Source: an uncultured Bacilli bacterium
GTDB lineage: Bacteria; Bacillota_I; Bacilli_A; RF39; UBA660
Assembly (NCBI GenBank): GCA_947629135.1
Contig: CANRCN010000004.1
Coordinates: forward strand, 1 to 38,282
Reading direction: 5' to 3'
Length of the DNA: 38,282 bases
Positions 17,487 to 27,954 of the stretch are shown in pieces; position 1 is the first letter of the stretch; each line of letters starts with the position of its first letter. The translations under genes and the position numbers were made by a program. The notes under the pieces are model-generated. The model saw only the letters and a program-made list of their open reading frames with translations. It was not told where the DNA came from and ran no database searches.

Positions 17487-19619
17487 TTATAAAAATAAAC
17501 TTAAAGAAACCTTTTCTTTTTCTTTATTAATATCAATTACATAAACATCAACTATATCACCAACACTTAAAACATCACTTGGGTGTTTAACATAATTTCT
17601 TGATATTTTAGAAATATGAATTAATCCATCATTATGAAGTCCTATATCAACAAATGCTCCAAAGTCAACAACATTACGAACTGTGCCTTGTAGCTTATCA
17701 TTTATCTTTAAATTATCAATTGTTAGAATATCACTTCTTAAAAGTGGTTTTTCAAGATTATCTCTTGGATCTCTATTTGGTTTTTCAAGAGATTTTATAA
17801 TATCTTCAAAAGTATATTTATCAATTCCAAGGTCATTACTATAAGTAATGTTTTTTAATTTATTACTTAATTCTTTAGTTCCAATTTCCTCAATATTTGA
17901 ATCAACTAATTTTAATATTTTTAAAGCATCTTTATAGTTATCTGGATGAATATCAGTTTTATCTAATGGATTATCTCCATCTACTACTCTTAAAAATCCA
18001 ATTGATTGCTCATATATTTTATCACTCATACCTTTAATTTTTTTAATTTCTTCTCGACTTTTAATCTTGCCAACTTTTTCTTTATAAGAAATTATATTTT
18101 CAATCACATTTTTCTTAAGTCCTGAAACATAAGAAAGAATAGAACTAGATGCATTGTTAATATTAACTCCTACTTGATTAACGATCTTAGATACCGTAAA
18201 ATCAAGAGAAGATGATAAATCTTTAACTGGAACATCATGTTGATATAACCCTACTCCAATACTTTTAGGATCTATCTTAACAAATTCTGATAAACTATCT
18301 TGAAGTCGCCTTGCTAAACTAATCGCACTTCTCTTTTCAACTGTTAAATCTGGAAACTCTAAAGCACCAAGTTTACTTGCTGAATAAACACTAGCTCCAG
18401 CTTCATTGACAATTATATATTCAACTTTTCTATCTAACTTTTTAATAACATTTACAGCAAATTCTTCATTTTCTCGGCTTGCTGTTCCATTACCGATTGC
18501 TATTATATCAACATGATGTTTATTTATTAAATCAATAATTACTTTTTCACTTTCTTCTACTTTATTATGAGGAGGTGCTGGATAAATAACTGTTATATCT
18601 AAAACACTTCCATTAGGAGCAACTACAGCAACCTTAGTACCAGTCCTATAGCCTGGATCAAGTGCTAAAACTGTCTTTTCTTTAATTGGCGGAGTTAAAA
18701 GCAAACTCTCTAAATTCTTACTAAAGTTTTTAATTGCACTAATATTTGCTTTATCTGTAATACTACTTCTTATTTCTCTTTCAACACTTGGTAAAATTAA
18801 TCTATCTAAACTATCTTTAATAGCATTTTTAACTATCTCACTACTTTCAGTATTTTTATTTTTAATTACTTTTTCTTCCAAATAATTACTTAAATAATCC
18901 TTATCATAAATAAAAGAAACCGTTATAACTTTTTCATGTTCAGCTCTATTAATAGCTAAAACTCTATGAGCTTTAATTCCTAAAATCTTCTCTTCATAAT
19001 CATAATACATTTCATATACTTTATTATCATCTGGATTATTTTTTTTAACTTTAGTTTTTAATACTCCTTCTTTTTCTATATAACTACGAATAAATTTTCG
19101 AAATTTAGCATTATCACTTATATTTTCAGCAATTATATAACTTGCACCTTGAATTGCTTCTTCTTTAGTTTTAACATTCTCATTCAAATACTTCATTGCT
19201 TCCTCATTTATATTTGAATTATCAAACTTCATAATTAAAGTAGCCAAAGGTTCAAGTCCATTTTTAATAGCTTCACTTGCTTTAGTCTTCTTCTTTTCTT
19301 TATATGGCAAATACAAATCCTCAACATCAACTAACTTAGTACATTTAAGTATCTCTTCTTTAAGTTCTGGAGTCATCATATCCTTCTCTTCAATTAATCT
19401 AATAACATCAAGTTTTCTATTATATAAATTTTCTTGATATTTATACATAGTTTCAATCCTTCTAATTGCTTCTTCATCTAAAGCTCCTGTTACTTCTTTT
19501 CTATATCTAGCTATAAAAGGAATAGTATTTCCTTCAGATAAAAGTTTTATAACAGCTTCTACCTGTCTTTTACTAATATTTAATTCATTTGTTAAAATTT
19601 TTATTATATCATCATTCAT
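17487..19619 (-). CDS. tex: Tex-family RNA-binding transcription accessory protein
   Basis: VEAVIKLLSEGNTIPFIARYRKEVTGALDEEAIRRIE N-terminus, ALDPGYRTGTKVAVV YqgF-like core, C-terminal S1 domain GTVRNVVDFGAFVDIGLHNDGLIHIS. Confidence 0.97.
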   Translation of the reverse strand: MNDDIIKILTNELNISKRQVEAVIKLLSEGNTIPFIARYRKEVTGALDEEAIRRIETMYKYQENLYNRKLDVIRLIEEKDMMTPELKEEILKCTKLVDVEDLYLPYKEKKKTKASEAIKNGLEPLATLIMKFDNSNINEEAMKYLNENVKTKEEAIQGASYIIAENISDNAKFRKFIRSYIEKEGVLKTKVKKNNPDDNKVYEMYYDYEEKILGIKAHRVLAINRAEHEKVITVSFIYDKDYLSNYLEEKVIKNKNTESSEIVKNAIKDSLDRLILPSVEREIRSSITDKANISAIKNFSKNLESLLLTPPIKEKTVLALDPGYRTGTKVAVVAPNGSVLDITVIYPAPPHNKVEESEKVIIDLINKHHVDIIAIGNGTASRENEEFAVNVIKKLDRKVEYIIVNEAGASVYSASKLGALEFPDLTVEKRSAISLARRLQDSLSEFVKIDPKSIGVGLYQHDVPVKDLSSSLDFTVSKIVNQVGVNINNASSSILSYVSGLKKNVIENIISYKEKVGKIKSREEIKKIKGMSDKIYEQSIGFLRVVDGDNPLDKTDIHPDNYKDALKILKLVDSNIEEIGTKELSNKLKNITYSNDLGIDKYTFEDIIKSLEKPNRDPRDNLEKPLLRSDILTIDNLKINDKLQGTVRNVVDFGAFVDIGLHNDGLIHISKISRNYVKHPSDVLSVGDIVDVYVIDINKEKEKVSLSLFL

Positions 19620-19724
19620 ATTTATACCTCACTTAATTATTATATATAATTCTTAACTCAAAAAGCAAGCTTTTTTTATATATTTAATTCATGATTAAAT
19701 CTAGATAAATTTTTTATTGATAAA

Positions 19725-19763
19725 AACATAGAGAGTAATAATATAAATCACACTCTCTATGTT
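19725..19763 (-). terminator. Hairpin terminator
   Basis: 12-bp perfect arms AACATAGAGAGT / ACTCTCTATGTT with 15-nt loop, just downstream of the 19770 stop. Confidence 0.7.
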
Positions 19764-19769
19764 ATAATT

Positions 19770-21128
19770 TTAAAGATTAGGATTATCTACCAAAAGGTCT
19801 CCTAAACTACTTTCTAATATTTTTTTAAATAAATTTTCCGTAATTTTATTCGTATCTTCTTCCTTTAAATCATCAATTGCTATTGCATTACTTACATCAA
19901 GTTCTTCCACTTTTTCATTTGTATAATTAGTAACATTATCCATTTCAATTCCAAATGAAATTTCATCACTTTTTACAGTAGCTAAAAGTTTAGATGTCGT
20001 TGTTTCTCCTTCAAATTTAATATCCATATCAAAATCAAATGAAACCTTAGTATCAGTTTTATTTTCTCCTTTTAAAGAAAGTCTAATATTTTTTTCACTA
20101 GCTTTTCTTAAAGAAAATTCCATATTAACCTCAGAGGTTGTTACTTTAAAACTAATTCCATCTTTAGTTTTTTCTATTTCTAATGTACTATCTAGTTTAT
20201 TATCTTCATAATCTTCATAAGTAAATTTTGAATCTGTTATTATAATTTTATCTTCTTTATTAACTTCATATTTACCTTTTTCTATCTTAATGATTTCATT
20301 TTTTTCTTTATCATTAGATATTGTAATATTACTTATATCCTTAGTAAATCTATTCATTTGAACTTCAATTTTAGTGTTTTTTAATCCTGTTCCTATTGTT
20401 GTATTAAAATCTTGTTCTTTGATTATATTTTTTAATTTACTATCTTTTTCACATAACTCTTTAAACTTATCTTGTACCTTTTTCATATTAGCTTCTGTAA
20501 TATTATAAGTATATTTAACATCAGTAAAACTAATATTACTACTTTCCATATCAATTTCTTTTAAAGCTTCAAAATAGTATTTCATATAGCTTTCAACTAT
20601 AATTTTAACATCATCAATTGTATATGTTTCTTTCATTAACTCTTTCATACTTGAAAATACATTAGTATCTGATTTCATAAGTCTTATAACTTTATCATAT
20701 AAATCTTTAGAGTTAACATATAATGAATCTTTATCTAAATAAAAATCCCCCTCTAAAAAACTTTCATTTTTTTCTTTTAAATCAATATTTAATCTTAATT
20801 TTTCATCTTGATAAGATGTAATAAAATCATAATCAATTGTACAATCTTTTAAAACTTCAAGTTCTTCTCCTACATTAAATTTAAGAGAACCTTTATTTTT
20901 AATAGTCTTAAGTTCATTATTGGTTTTAAAGTCAGAAAACGTATCTAATATATCTTCAACATATCCTGTTGTTTTAGTAGATACTTCATTCAAATATGAT
21001 TTTGGAGTAACTCTTACAAAAAATAAATAATAAAATCCTCCACCTAAAGCTAATATTAAAATTAAAATCACTACAATAATTCCAATTATTTTTCCATTAC
21101 TTTTCTTTTCTACAAATTCTTGATCCAT
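19770..21128 (-). CDS. Membrane-anchored hypothetical protein (DUF6583-like?)
   Basis: N-terminal TM (IIGIIVVILILILALGGGFYYLFFV) followed by a large extracytoplasmic K/E/T-rich domain. Confidence 0.7.
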   Translation of the reverse strand: MDQEFVEKKSNGKIIGIIVVILILILALGGGFYYLFFVRVTPKSYLNEVSTKTTGYVEDILDTFSDFKTNNELKTIKNKGSLKFNVGEELEVLKDCTIDYDFITSYQDEKLRLNIDLKEKNESFLEGDFYLDKDSLYVNSKDLYDKVIRLMKSDTNVFSSMKELMKETYTIDDVKIIVESYMKYYFEALKEIDMESSNISFTDVKYTYNITEANMKKVQDKFKELCEKDSKLKNIIKEQDFNTTIGTGLKNTKIEVQMNRFTKDISNITISNDKEKNEIIKIEKGKYEVNKEDKIIITDSKFTYEDYEDNKLDSTLEIEKTKDGISFKVTTSEVNMEFSLRKASEKNIRLSLKGENKTDTKVSFDFDMDIKFEGETTTSKLLATVKSDEISFGIEMDNVTNYTNEKVEELDVSNAIAIDDLKEEDTNKITENLFKKILESSLGDLLVDNPNL

Positions 21129-21137
21129 ATATACCTC

Positions 21138-21842
21138 CTATAAATCATCATCTAGATCATCTTTTTTTATTTCTTCAATTTCTTTTATTTCTAAACCTTC
21201 TACTTTATACTTATCATAGATAGTATCTAATAATTTTTCTAATTTTTGTACATTTTCCTTAGTTATTTCAATATTATAATTTATATTATTAATATTATTA
21301 TTTTTCTTAATAGTTAAACTTTTAACTTCAACATGATTTAAATCCATAAATTCTTTTAATTCTTTTTTTAAAGATGTAATATTCTTTGAAACTTTTAATT
21401 TTAATTCATACAAATATATTAAATGTTTGGTATTACTTATTTCATTAATTAATTTATTAACATAACGAAGAATAGTATTCGCAAATAAAAGTAAAGCTGT
21501 TCCTAAAATTGCTTCTTTAATAGCTCCTCCAGCACATAAAACCCCAATTGCAGCATCACACCAAAGGGTAGCTGCTGTTGTAAGACCACGTATTTTTTTA
21601 CCATCTTTTAAAATAACACCAGCTCCTAGAAAGCCTATTCCTGCAACAACCTGTGAGGCAATACGTGATATATCACTAGCTCCAACCGAAAAAGAAAATG
21701 TTACAAAAAGAAATGCTCCGAGAGATACTAAAATTGTAGTTCTTAGACCTATAATCCTTTTTCTATATTGTCTTTCGATTCCAATTAAAAAGCTTAAAGA
21801 AAAACAAATAAGTAAAGTATAAACAAATTCTTCAAATTCCAT
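21138..21842 (-). CDS. MgtC/SapB family membrane protein
   Basis: SFLIGIERQYRKRIIGLRTTILVSLGAFLFV...GIGFLGAGVILKDGKKIRGLTTAATLWCDAAIGVLCAGG. Confidence 0.95.
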   Translation of the reverse strand: MEFEEFVYTLLICFSLSFLIGIERQYRKRIIGLRTTILVSLGAFLFVTFSFSVGASDISRIASQVVAGIGFLGAGVILKDGKKIRGLTTAATLWCDAAIGVLCAGGAIKEAILGTALLLFANTILRYVNKLINEISNTKHLIYLYELKLKVSKNITSLKKELKEFMDLNHVEVKSLTIKKNNNINNINYNIEITKENVQKLEKLLDTIYDKYKVEGLEIKEIEEIKKDDLDDDL

Positions 21843-21868
21843 TTTTAACTCCTTTCTATTCTATTTTT

Positions 21869-23101
21869 TTATATCAAAGGATACTTATGAGTTAATTCCA
21901 AAACTCGTTTTTCTTCTTCTTTTAATAATTTTTCATCATTAGGATTTTTTAAGACATTATATATTATCTCAGCAACAATTTTAAATTCCTCTTCTTTGAA
22001 ACCACGAGTAGTCATAGCAGGAGATCCTATCCTAACTCCACTTGCTTCTGTTGCTTTTAATGTTTCATTTGGAATTGTATTTTTGTTTAAAGTAATATGA
22101 ATTTTATCAAGTAATACTTCAGCTTCTTTACCAGACAAACCAAACGTTTTATGTACATCAACTAAAATTAAATGATTATCTGTTCCACCTGATATTAACC
22201 GTACACCTTTTTCTTTAAATACTTCAGCCATTGCCTTAATATTTTTTAAAACTTGTTCTTGATAAGATTTAAATTCAGGCTTTAAAGCTTCTGCAAAACA
22301 TTCAGCTTTACCAGCGATTACATGCATCAATGGTCCACCCTGAATACCAGGAAAAATAACTTTATTAATTTTTTTAATTATTTCAGGATCATTTGTTAAA
22401 ATTAATCCTCCTCTTGGTCCTCTCAGAGTTTTATGAGTTGTTGAAGTTACAACATCTGCATATTTACATGGATTTTCATGAAGATTAGCTGCAACTAATC
22501 CTGCAATATGAGCCATATCTACCATTAAATAAGCACCTACTTTTGATGCAATTTCTTTAAATCTTTTAAAATCTATTTTTCTTGGATATGCACTAGCTCC
22601 AGCAATAATCATTTTAGGCTTTTCTTTTAAAGCTATTCTTTCAATTTCATCATAATCTAATACCTCAGTTTCAGGATTTACTTTATAAGAAACAATATCA
22701 TAATCAATTCCACTAAAGTTTAAAGAATATCCATGAGTTAAATGACCACCCGCATCCAAACTCATTCCCATTACTTTATCTCCATGATTAAGAAGAGCTC
22801 GATAAACCGCCATATTAGCACTTGAACCTGAATGTGGCTGAACATTTGCATATTTTACATTAAATAATTCACATGCATACTTTATAGCTAAGTCTTCAAC
22901 CATATCAATATATTCACAACCACCATAATAACGTTTACCACTGTAACCTTCGGCATACTTATTAGTTAAAATACTTCCTTGTAATTCTCTTACATACTTT
23001 GAAGTATAATTTTCTGATGCTATTAATTCAATATTTTCACTTTGTCTTTTTTCTTCAAGTTCCAAAGCTCTTTTTAATTCTTTATCCATTTTTACCACCA
23101 T
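21869..23101 (-). CDS. glyA: Serine hydroxymethyltransferase
   Basis: [50 protein letters not shown] motif [14 protein letters not shown]. Confidence 0.98.
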   Translation of the reverse strand: MVVKMDKELKRALELEEKRQSENIELIASENYTSKYVRELQGSILTNKYAEGYSGKRYYGGCEYIDMVEDLAIKYACELFNVKYANVQPHSGSSANMAVYRALLNHGDKVMGMSLDAGGHLTHGYSLNFSGIDYDIVSYKVNPETEVLDYDEIERIALKEKPKMIIAGASAYPRKIDFKRFKEIASKVGAYLMVDMAHIAGLVAANLHENPCKYADVVTSTTHKTLRGPRGGLILTNDPEIIKKINKVIFPGIQGGPLMHVIAGKAECFAEALKPEFKSYQEQVLKNIKAMAEVFKEKGVRLISGGTDNHLILVDVHKTFGLSGKEAEVLLDKIHITLNKNTIPNETLKATEASGVRIGSPAMTTRGFKEEEFKIVAEIIYNVLKNPNDEKLLKEEEKRVLELTHKYPLI

Positions 23102-23204
23102 ATTAATTATATAAAAAAAAATCCTAAAAATCTAGTCTTTTTAAACAAAGAACAAAAGTAATTTAAAAAAGATTGTAAATTACTAATAGTTTCATTATAT
23201 AAAA

Positions 23205-23230
23205 AAAGAAACCACTAATTTGGTTTCTTT
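23205..23230 (-). terminator. Hairpin terminator for the BIG2 protein gene
   Basis: AAAGAAACCA / TGGTTTCTTT with T-run on minus strand. Confidence 0.75.
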
Positions 23231-23235
23231 ATATT

Positions 23236-26200
23236 TTATTCAGCAACAGTACATTTTGCAGAATCTGAACAAGTATTTTGACAAATTAACTTATCATTCT
23301 TTTCGTCATATTGATTACCATTAGTATCTTTTAGTTTTGATGTATAAGTATAATTTTCAGCTACTTTTGGAGATTTAGTATTAGCATATCTAGAGTTAAT
23401 ATCTAAACAATAACCATTAGTCCATCTTCTTTGAGAAATTTTCTTTCCTGTACTTGGATTAATTGTACATGCATTTTCATCAGCTGCTTCTACAATCTTA
23501 TAGCAATTACTTTCATCTGTACCTAAATATCCATAGCCTTCTTTACATGCATCATAATCTTTAGTAGTTATCTTTTTATAACGATAACATGTTTTCTCTA
23601 CATATACTGTAACTTTAGCCTCTTTTGTTAAAGGTACTTTTGAATCTGGGTTCGTATATTCTATTACAATAGTTGCTGTACCTTTAGCTAAAGCTTTAAG
23701 TGTTTTATTATCTTTTACAGATATTATTTTAGTATTTTTAGATTTAATTTTTACTTTTGGGTCAGAAGTTTGTTTTTCAGTTTCAGAAATTACTAATTCA
23801 TATGTAACATCATATGTTGCACCTTTTTTAAGTGAAACATCATCTAAATTAGTAAATCTAATATCTGTATAACTAGCTTTTCCTGATTGAACTTTAACTT
23901 TTACAGTAGCTGTAGTTTTATAACCATTTGCTTTTACCTTAATAGTTGTTGATCCAACTTTTTTAGGAGTAACTACTCCAGTGTTTTTATCTATTGAAAC
24001 AATTTTACTATCTCCAACTGTATAAGTAAAGATATTATCATTAACACCAAGATCTTTATTATTAGCAGAATCATGAGCACGGCAATCGATTGTAATTCCT
24101 TCTTCACCATTTACCAAATACATATTTGGTCCACAATCAAGACTATCTATCTTAGCTGGTTGTTCTGTAACTGTAACATCAAGAGTTCCTTTTACTTCAT
24201 TACCTTCTGCATTAACATAAGTTCCTGTAATAGTTGCTGTACCAGCACTAATTGGAGTAACCTTATTATCTTCAATTGTTAAAACTTCAGTATTAGAACT
24301 TGTATATGTAACTGTAAGACCAGATGTTACTTTATTCTTACTATCTTTTGTTACACCTGCTGAATAAGAAAGTGTTAAATTATTATCAACTACTGAAACT
24401 TTTGTCTTAGCTGTTTTACCTTGTTTTAAAGTAATTCCAAGATAATTATAAACTGTAGGAGCTTTTTCAACTGTAATATTAACATTAACTTTTAATTTAT
24501 TAGCTGTAACTTTAATCTTAGTAGAACCTTTCTTTACTGCTAATACTTTACCTGTACTATCAACAGTTGCAATTTTTTTATCAGATGTTTTAAATGTTGG
24601 ATTATCTCCTTCTACTATTTGTTGTTTTCTTGTAGCATCATATTTATCTACAAAGAAGCAACTTAAAATTTTATCCTTTCCTGCAGTAAGAGTTAATTTA
24701 TTACCATTTTCGCATTCAATGCTACCTGGAACAAACTCTTCAGATACATTTAATACTAAAACTCCCTTATAAACTTTTGGATTTTTACCACTTGTTTTTC
24801 CTTCAACTGTTATAGTTATACTCTTAGCCTCTGTTGAAGCTGGAGCAGATACTTTAAAGCTATTCTTTTTAATTGTTTGAGTACCACTTTCAGTTGAAGT
24901 AGTAACTGTAGCACTTGCTAATCCTAACTTACTCCAGTTACTAATTTTTATTGTTCTAGTTTCACCCTTGCTAATATTTGATCCTGTCGTATGATCAAAT
25001 GATAATTCTTTATCAATAATTGTGTAAGTTGATAATCCACTATAAGTTGTTTTCTTTTTATCAACTTTACAAGTAAATTCATAATTTGTCTTTTGTTTAG
25101 CAACATAGTAAGGTTTTTCACTTGTACATTTACTAGTATTTTTAGTAAGAGTTGTTTTAGTTAATGTACCAGTTTTACATAAATCAGATGCTGCATAACA
25201 AGTATCATATAAGAAAGTAAATTTTTGAGAATCTATTTCTTCTTCACTATTATCATCAATAACAGATACTTTAGCAATAAAAGTATAACCATTACTATGA
25301 CCAGTAATATAAGTAGTACCTACTTCAACACCTTCTATATAACCTTCACTTATTTTAGCAACAGCCTCATTTGTAAGAACCCAATCAGTTGCTTTATTTG
25401 CTTCTCCTACTGTGAAATAACTTCCAAGTGAAACAGAAGATCCTACTGGAACACTGAATTCAACTGATATTTCCTCACCTATTTTATAAGATGCTGGTTC
25501 TAATTCAATTGTCTTTTTATTTCCTGGCAAATAAACTGATGCACGAATTTGAATATTACCATATGAGCCAGATTTAAATGTTAAATTTTTAGAAAGTGGT
25601 AATTTTTTATTAATATCACTTAATTTAGCATTAGAAATTGTATTGTCCTTTGAAACAATTTTAAATGTTGTTTTAGAAAGGGTTACATAATCAGTATATC
25701 CTTGACTTTCTAAGTCTAAAGATAATTTAACTTTAGTATCACTTTCTCTTTCGAAAATAATTGGAGTTTTCTTTAATGCTTCTATTTCAATATCACTTAA
25801 TTTTTTAGTTGGAGTTACAGTCTCACTTGAAGCTTCATTAGCAACTTTAATTACTATAGAATTAGATTGAGCTCCAACAGCAGCAGTAATCGTTGCTTGA
25901 CCATTAGCTTTTCCATAAACACTTCCTCCAGCTGTAACTGTTGCAACGTTTGGATTACTACTTGACCAAACAATAGTCTTTTCTGTTGCATTTTTTGGCC
26001 ATACTTCAGCTGTTAAATCAATTGTTGAACCTTTTTTAATTGTTGTTCCACTTGGTGCAGAAATTGTCAACTTAGAAGCTGCAACCTCAGCAACATTAAC
26101 CGTAACATTTACACTTACACCATTAGCAGAACTTATTTTTATTTCAGTAGTTCCAACTGAAAGACCATAAATTACACCATCTTCATTAACAGTTGCAACT

Positions 26201-27666
26201 TCCTCATTCATACTTTGATATATGAATTTATTATTACCAGTATCACTTTCAGCTTCTAATTTTCTAGTTTCTCCAGTTCCAATTGTAATTGTTGATTCTG
26301 TAACTGTTAAATAACTTGGTGCTTCAACTCCATCAGATACAATAACTATAGAATCACCAATTTTACTTGCCATTTTTTTAGCACTCATTTCTTGAACACC
26401 AGTTGAAGTTTCACTAGATGGTTTAACTGTTATAACAGCTTTTCCTTTAGCTAAAGCCGTAACATTACCTTCTGAATCAACACTAATAACATCAGGATTA
26501 CTACTAGTCCATTCAAAATTAGCAACTGTTGCATTTGGATCATAGTTAACTGTTAATCGTTTTGATTCACCAATTGAAAGCTTGTCAGTATCATCTGGGA
26601 AAGTAACATAATCAGATGTAACTTCTTCATCGGTTACATCAACTGTTAAAGTAGCAACTAAGTCATTAACAGTTCTAGCTGTAATTGTTGTAGTACCAAC
26701 AGCAACACCTTCGATTAAACCTTCCTTAACAGTTGCAACATTAGGATCTGATGAAATCCAAGTTACAACATCTTCTGTAACATCAGGTGGAAGTAATATA
26801 AATCCAACCTTTCTAGTTGTACCATATCTTAATTTCAAATAATTTGTTTCTAATTGAATTGAATATGGGAATATTAATTTAGTCTTATCTGGAAGTTCAA
26901 AATAAACTTTTTTATTTTTACTATCTGTAACTATTACTTCACAAGTAGCACTAGCATTTCCATCTTTTGCTCTTACAGCAATTGTAGCCATACCAAAGCC
27001 AACTGGATATACTCTACCACTTTGATCAACTATAGCAACACTTTCATCACTTGATGTAAATGATAAATCTTGATTAGTAGCATTATAAGGCTCTGTTAAT
27101 ACCTTTAATAACTGAGATGTTGTCTTATTACTTAAATCAAAGACAATTCTTTCACTACTCAACTTTATATCATTTATACTAACTTTCTCTTTAGTAACTG
27201 ATAAATTACTTTTTTCAATTACAGTATCATCAGCTGTTGATTTAATTGATATAGTTGTAGTTCCTTCTTTTATAGGTGTTATATATCCTGTTGTAGGATT
27301 AACTTCAGCTACACTTGGATCACTGCTTTCATAATAAACATTTTTAGCAGTTGATGACTCAGGATATACTTGATAATCATATTGATATGATTTACCTTTT
27401 TTTACACCAATATTACTTGCATTTAGTAATATAGATTCTGGTCCTACTTTATCAACCTTAATTACCCCTGTATAAACTAATGCAAATCCTCCTACTAGAG
27501 CAATTGTTGCAACCAAAGAGATTATCATTAAAACTCTTAACATTTTTTTACTTGCAGGTGTATTTTCAACTCTATATGGTTGTTCATTAGTTTGTGATTG
27601 TTGATTAAATGTTTGATTATTTGTTTGATAGTTATTATAAATACTATCTTTTTGACTATTATTCAT
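23236..27666 (-). CDS. Large multi-domain BIG2 (bacterial Ig-like) surface protein, 1476 aa
   Basis: N-terminal Asn/Gln-rich tail, one TM (MLRVLMIISLVATIALVGGFALVYTGV), about 11 BIG2-like units (e.g. VWSSSNPNVATVTAGGSVYGKANGQATITA), cysteine-rich C-terminus. Confidence 0.93.
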   Translation of the reverse strand: MNNSQKDSIYNNYQTNNQTFNQQSQTNEQPYRVENTPASKKMLRVLMIISLVATIALVGGFALVYTGVIKVDKVGPESILLNASNIGVKKGKSYQYDYQVYPESSTAKNVYYESSDPSVAEVNPTTGYITPIKEGTTTISIKSTADDTVIEKSNLSVTKEKVSINDIKLSSERIVFDLSNKTTSQLLKVLTEPYNATNQDLSFTSSDESVAIVDQSGRVYPVGFGMATIAVRAKDGNASATCEVIVTDSKNKKVYFELPDKTKLIFPYSIQLETNYLKLRYGTTRKVGFILLPPDVTEDVVTWISSDPNVATVKEGLIEGVAVGTTTITARTVNDLVATLTVDVTDEEVTSDYVTFPDDTDKLSIGESKRLTVNYDPNATVANFEWTSSNPDVISVDSEGNVTALAKGKAVITVKPSSETSTGVQEMSAKKMASKIGDSIVIVSDGVEAPSYLTVTESTITIGTGETRKLEAESDTGNNKFIYQSMNEEVATVNEDGVIYGLSVGTTEIKISSANGVSVNVTVNVAEVAASKLTISAPSGTTIKKGSTIDLTAEVWPKNATEKTIVWSSSNPNVATVTAGGSVYGKANGQATITAAVGAQSNSIVIKVANEASSETVTPTKKLSDIEIEALKKTPIIFERESDTKVKLSLDLESQGYTDYVTLSKTTFKIVSKDNTISNAKLSDINKKLPLSKNLTFKSGSYGNIQIRASVYLPGNKKTIELEPASYKIGEEISVEFSVPVGSSVSLGSYFTVGEANKATDWVLTNEAVAKISEGYIEGVEVGTTYITGHSNGYTFIAKVSVIDDNSEEEIDSQKFTFLYDTCYAASDLCKTGTLTKTTLTKNTSKCTSEKPYYVAKQKTNYEFTCKVDKKKTTYSGLSTYTIIDKELSFDHTTGSNISKGETRTIKISNWSKLGLASATVTTSTESGTQTIKKNSFKVSAPASTEAKSITITVEGKTSGKNPKVYKGVLVLNVSEEFVPGSIECENGNKLTLTAGKDKILSCFFVDKYDATRKQQIVEGDNPTFKTSDKKIATVDSTGKVLAVKKGSTKIKVTANKLKVNVNITVEKAPTVYNYLGITLKQGKTAKTKVSVVDNNLTLSYSAGVTKDSKNKVTSGLTVTYTSSNTEVLTIEDNKVTPISAGTATITGTYVNAEGNEVKGTLDVTVTEQPAKIDSLDCGPNMYLVNGEEGITIDCRAHDSANNKDLGVNDNIFTYTVGDSKIVSIDKNTGVVTPKKVGSTTIKVKANGYKTTATVKVKVQSGKASYTDIRFTNLDDVSLKKGATYDVTYELVISETEKQTSDPKVKIKSKNTKIISVKDNKTLKALAKGTATIVIEYTNPDSKVPLTKEAKVTVYVEKTCYRYKKITTKDYDACKEGYGYLGTDESNCYKIVEAADENACTINPSTGKKISQRRWTNGYCLDINSRYANTKSPKVAENYTYTSKLKDTNGNQYDEKNDKLICQNTCSDSAKCTVAE

Positions 27667-27920
27667 TTCTCCTCCTTTAGTTTTAATAATCTTTAACCTT
27701 ATACTAGTAAACTAAGTTACAAATCCAGTAAGTTTAATCATTATTAATATACTCCTTCCTATTTTCTATAATTATATCTTATCATAGTCTTTTTGAAAAT
27801 TCAATAATATTCATTTTTTTTTACACTTTTTTTGTAAATTTTTTTATATATATAATAAGGTTGTAAAATTTAATTTTTATTTTTTTTCAAAACTATCTTC
27901 TCAAATGAAAAAAAATATAG

Positions 27921-27926
27921 TATAAT
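27921..27926 (+). promoter_or_regulatory. Putative -10 element of the GspE/PilB-like gene
   Basis: TATAAT at 27921-27926 with weak -35 TTCTCA 17 bp upstream; RBS AGAGGTGAA before ATG at 27955. Confidence 0.5.
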
Positions 27927-27954
27927 GATATAAGAATAAAAAGAGGTGAATATT

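Noticed and set aside
24073-25431. Plus-strand ORFs 24073-24282 and 25225-25431
   Set aside because: Antisense to the BIG2 giant gene; Ser/Asn/Thr/Phe-rich chance ORFs.
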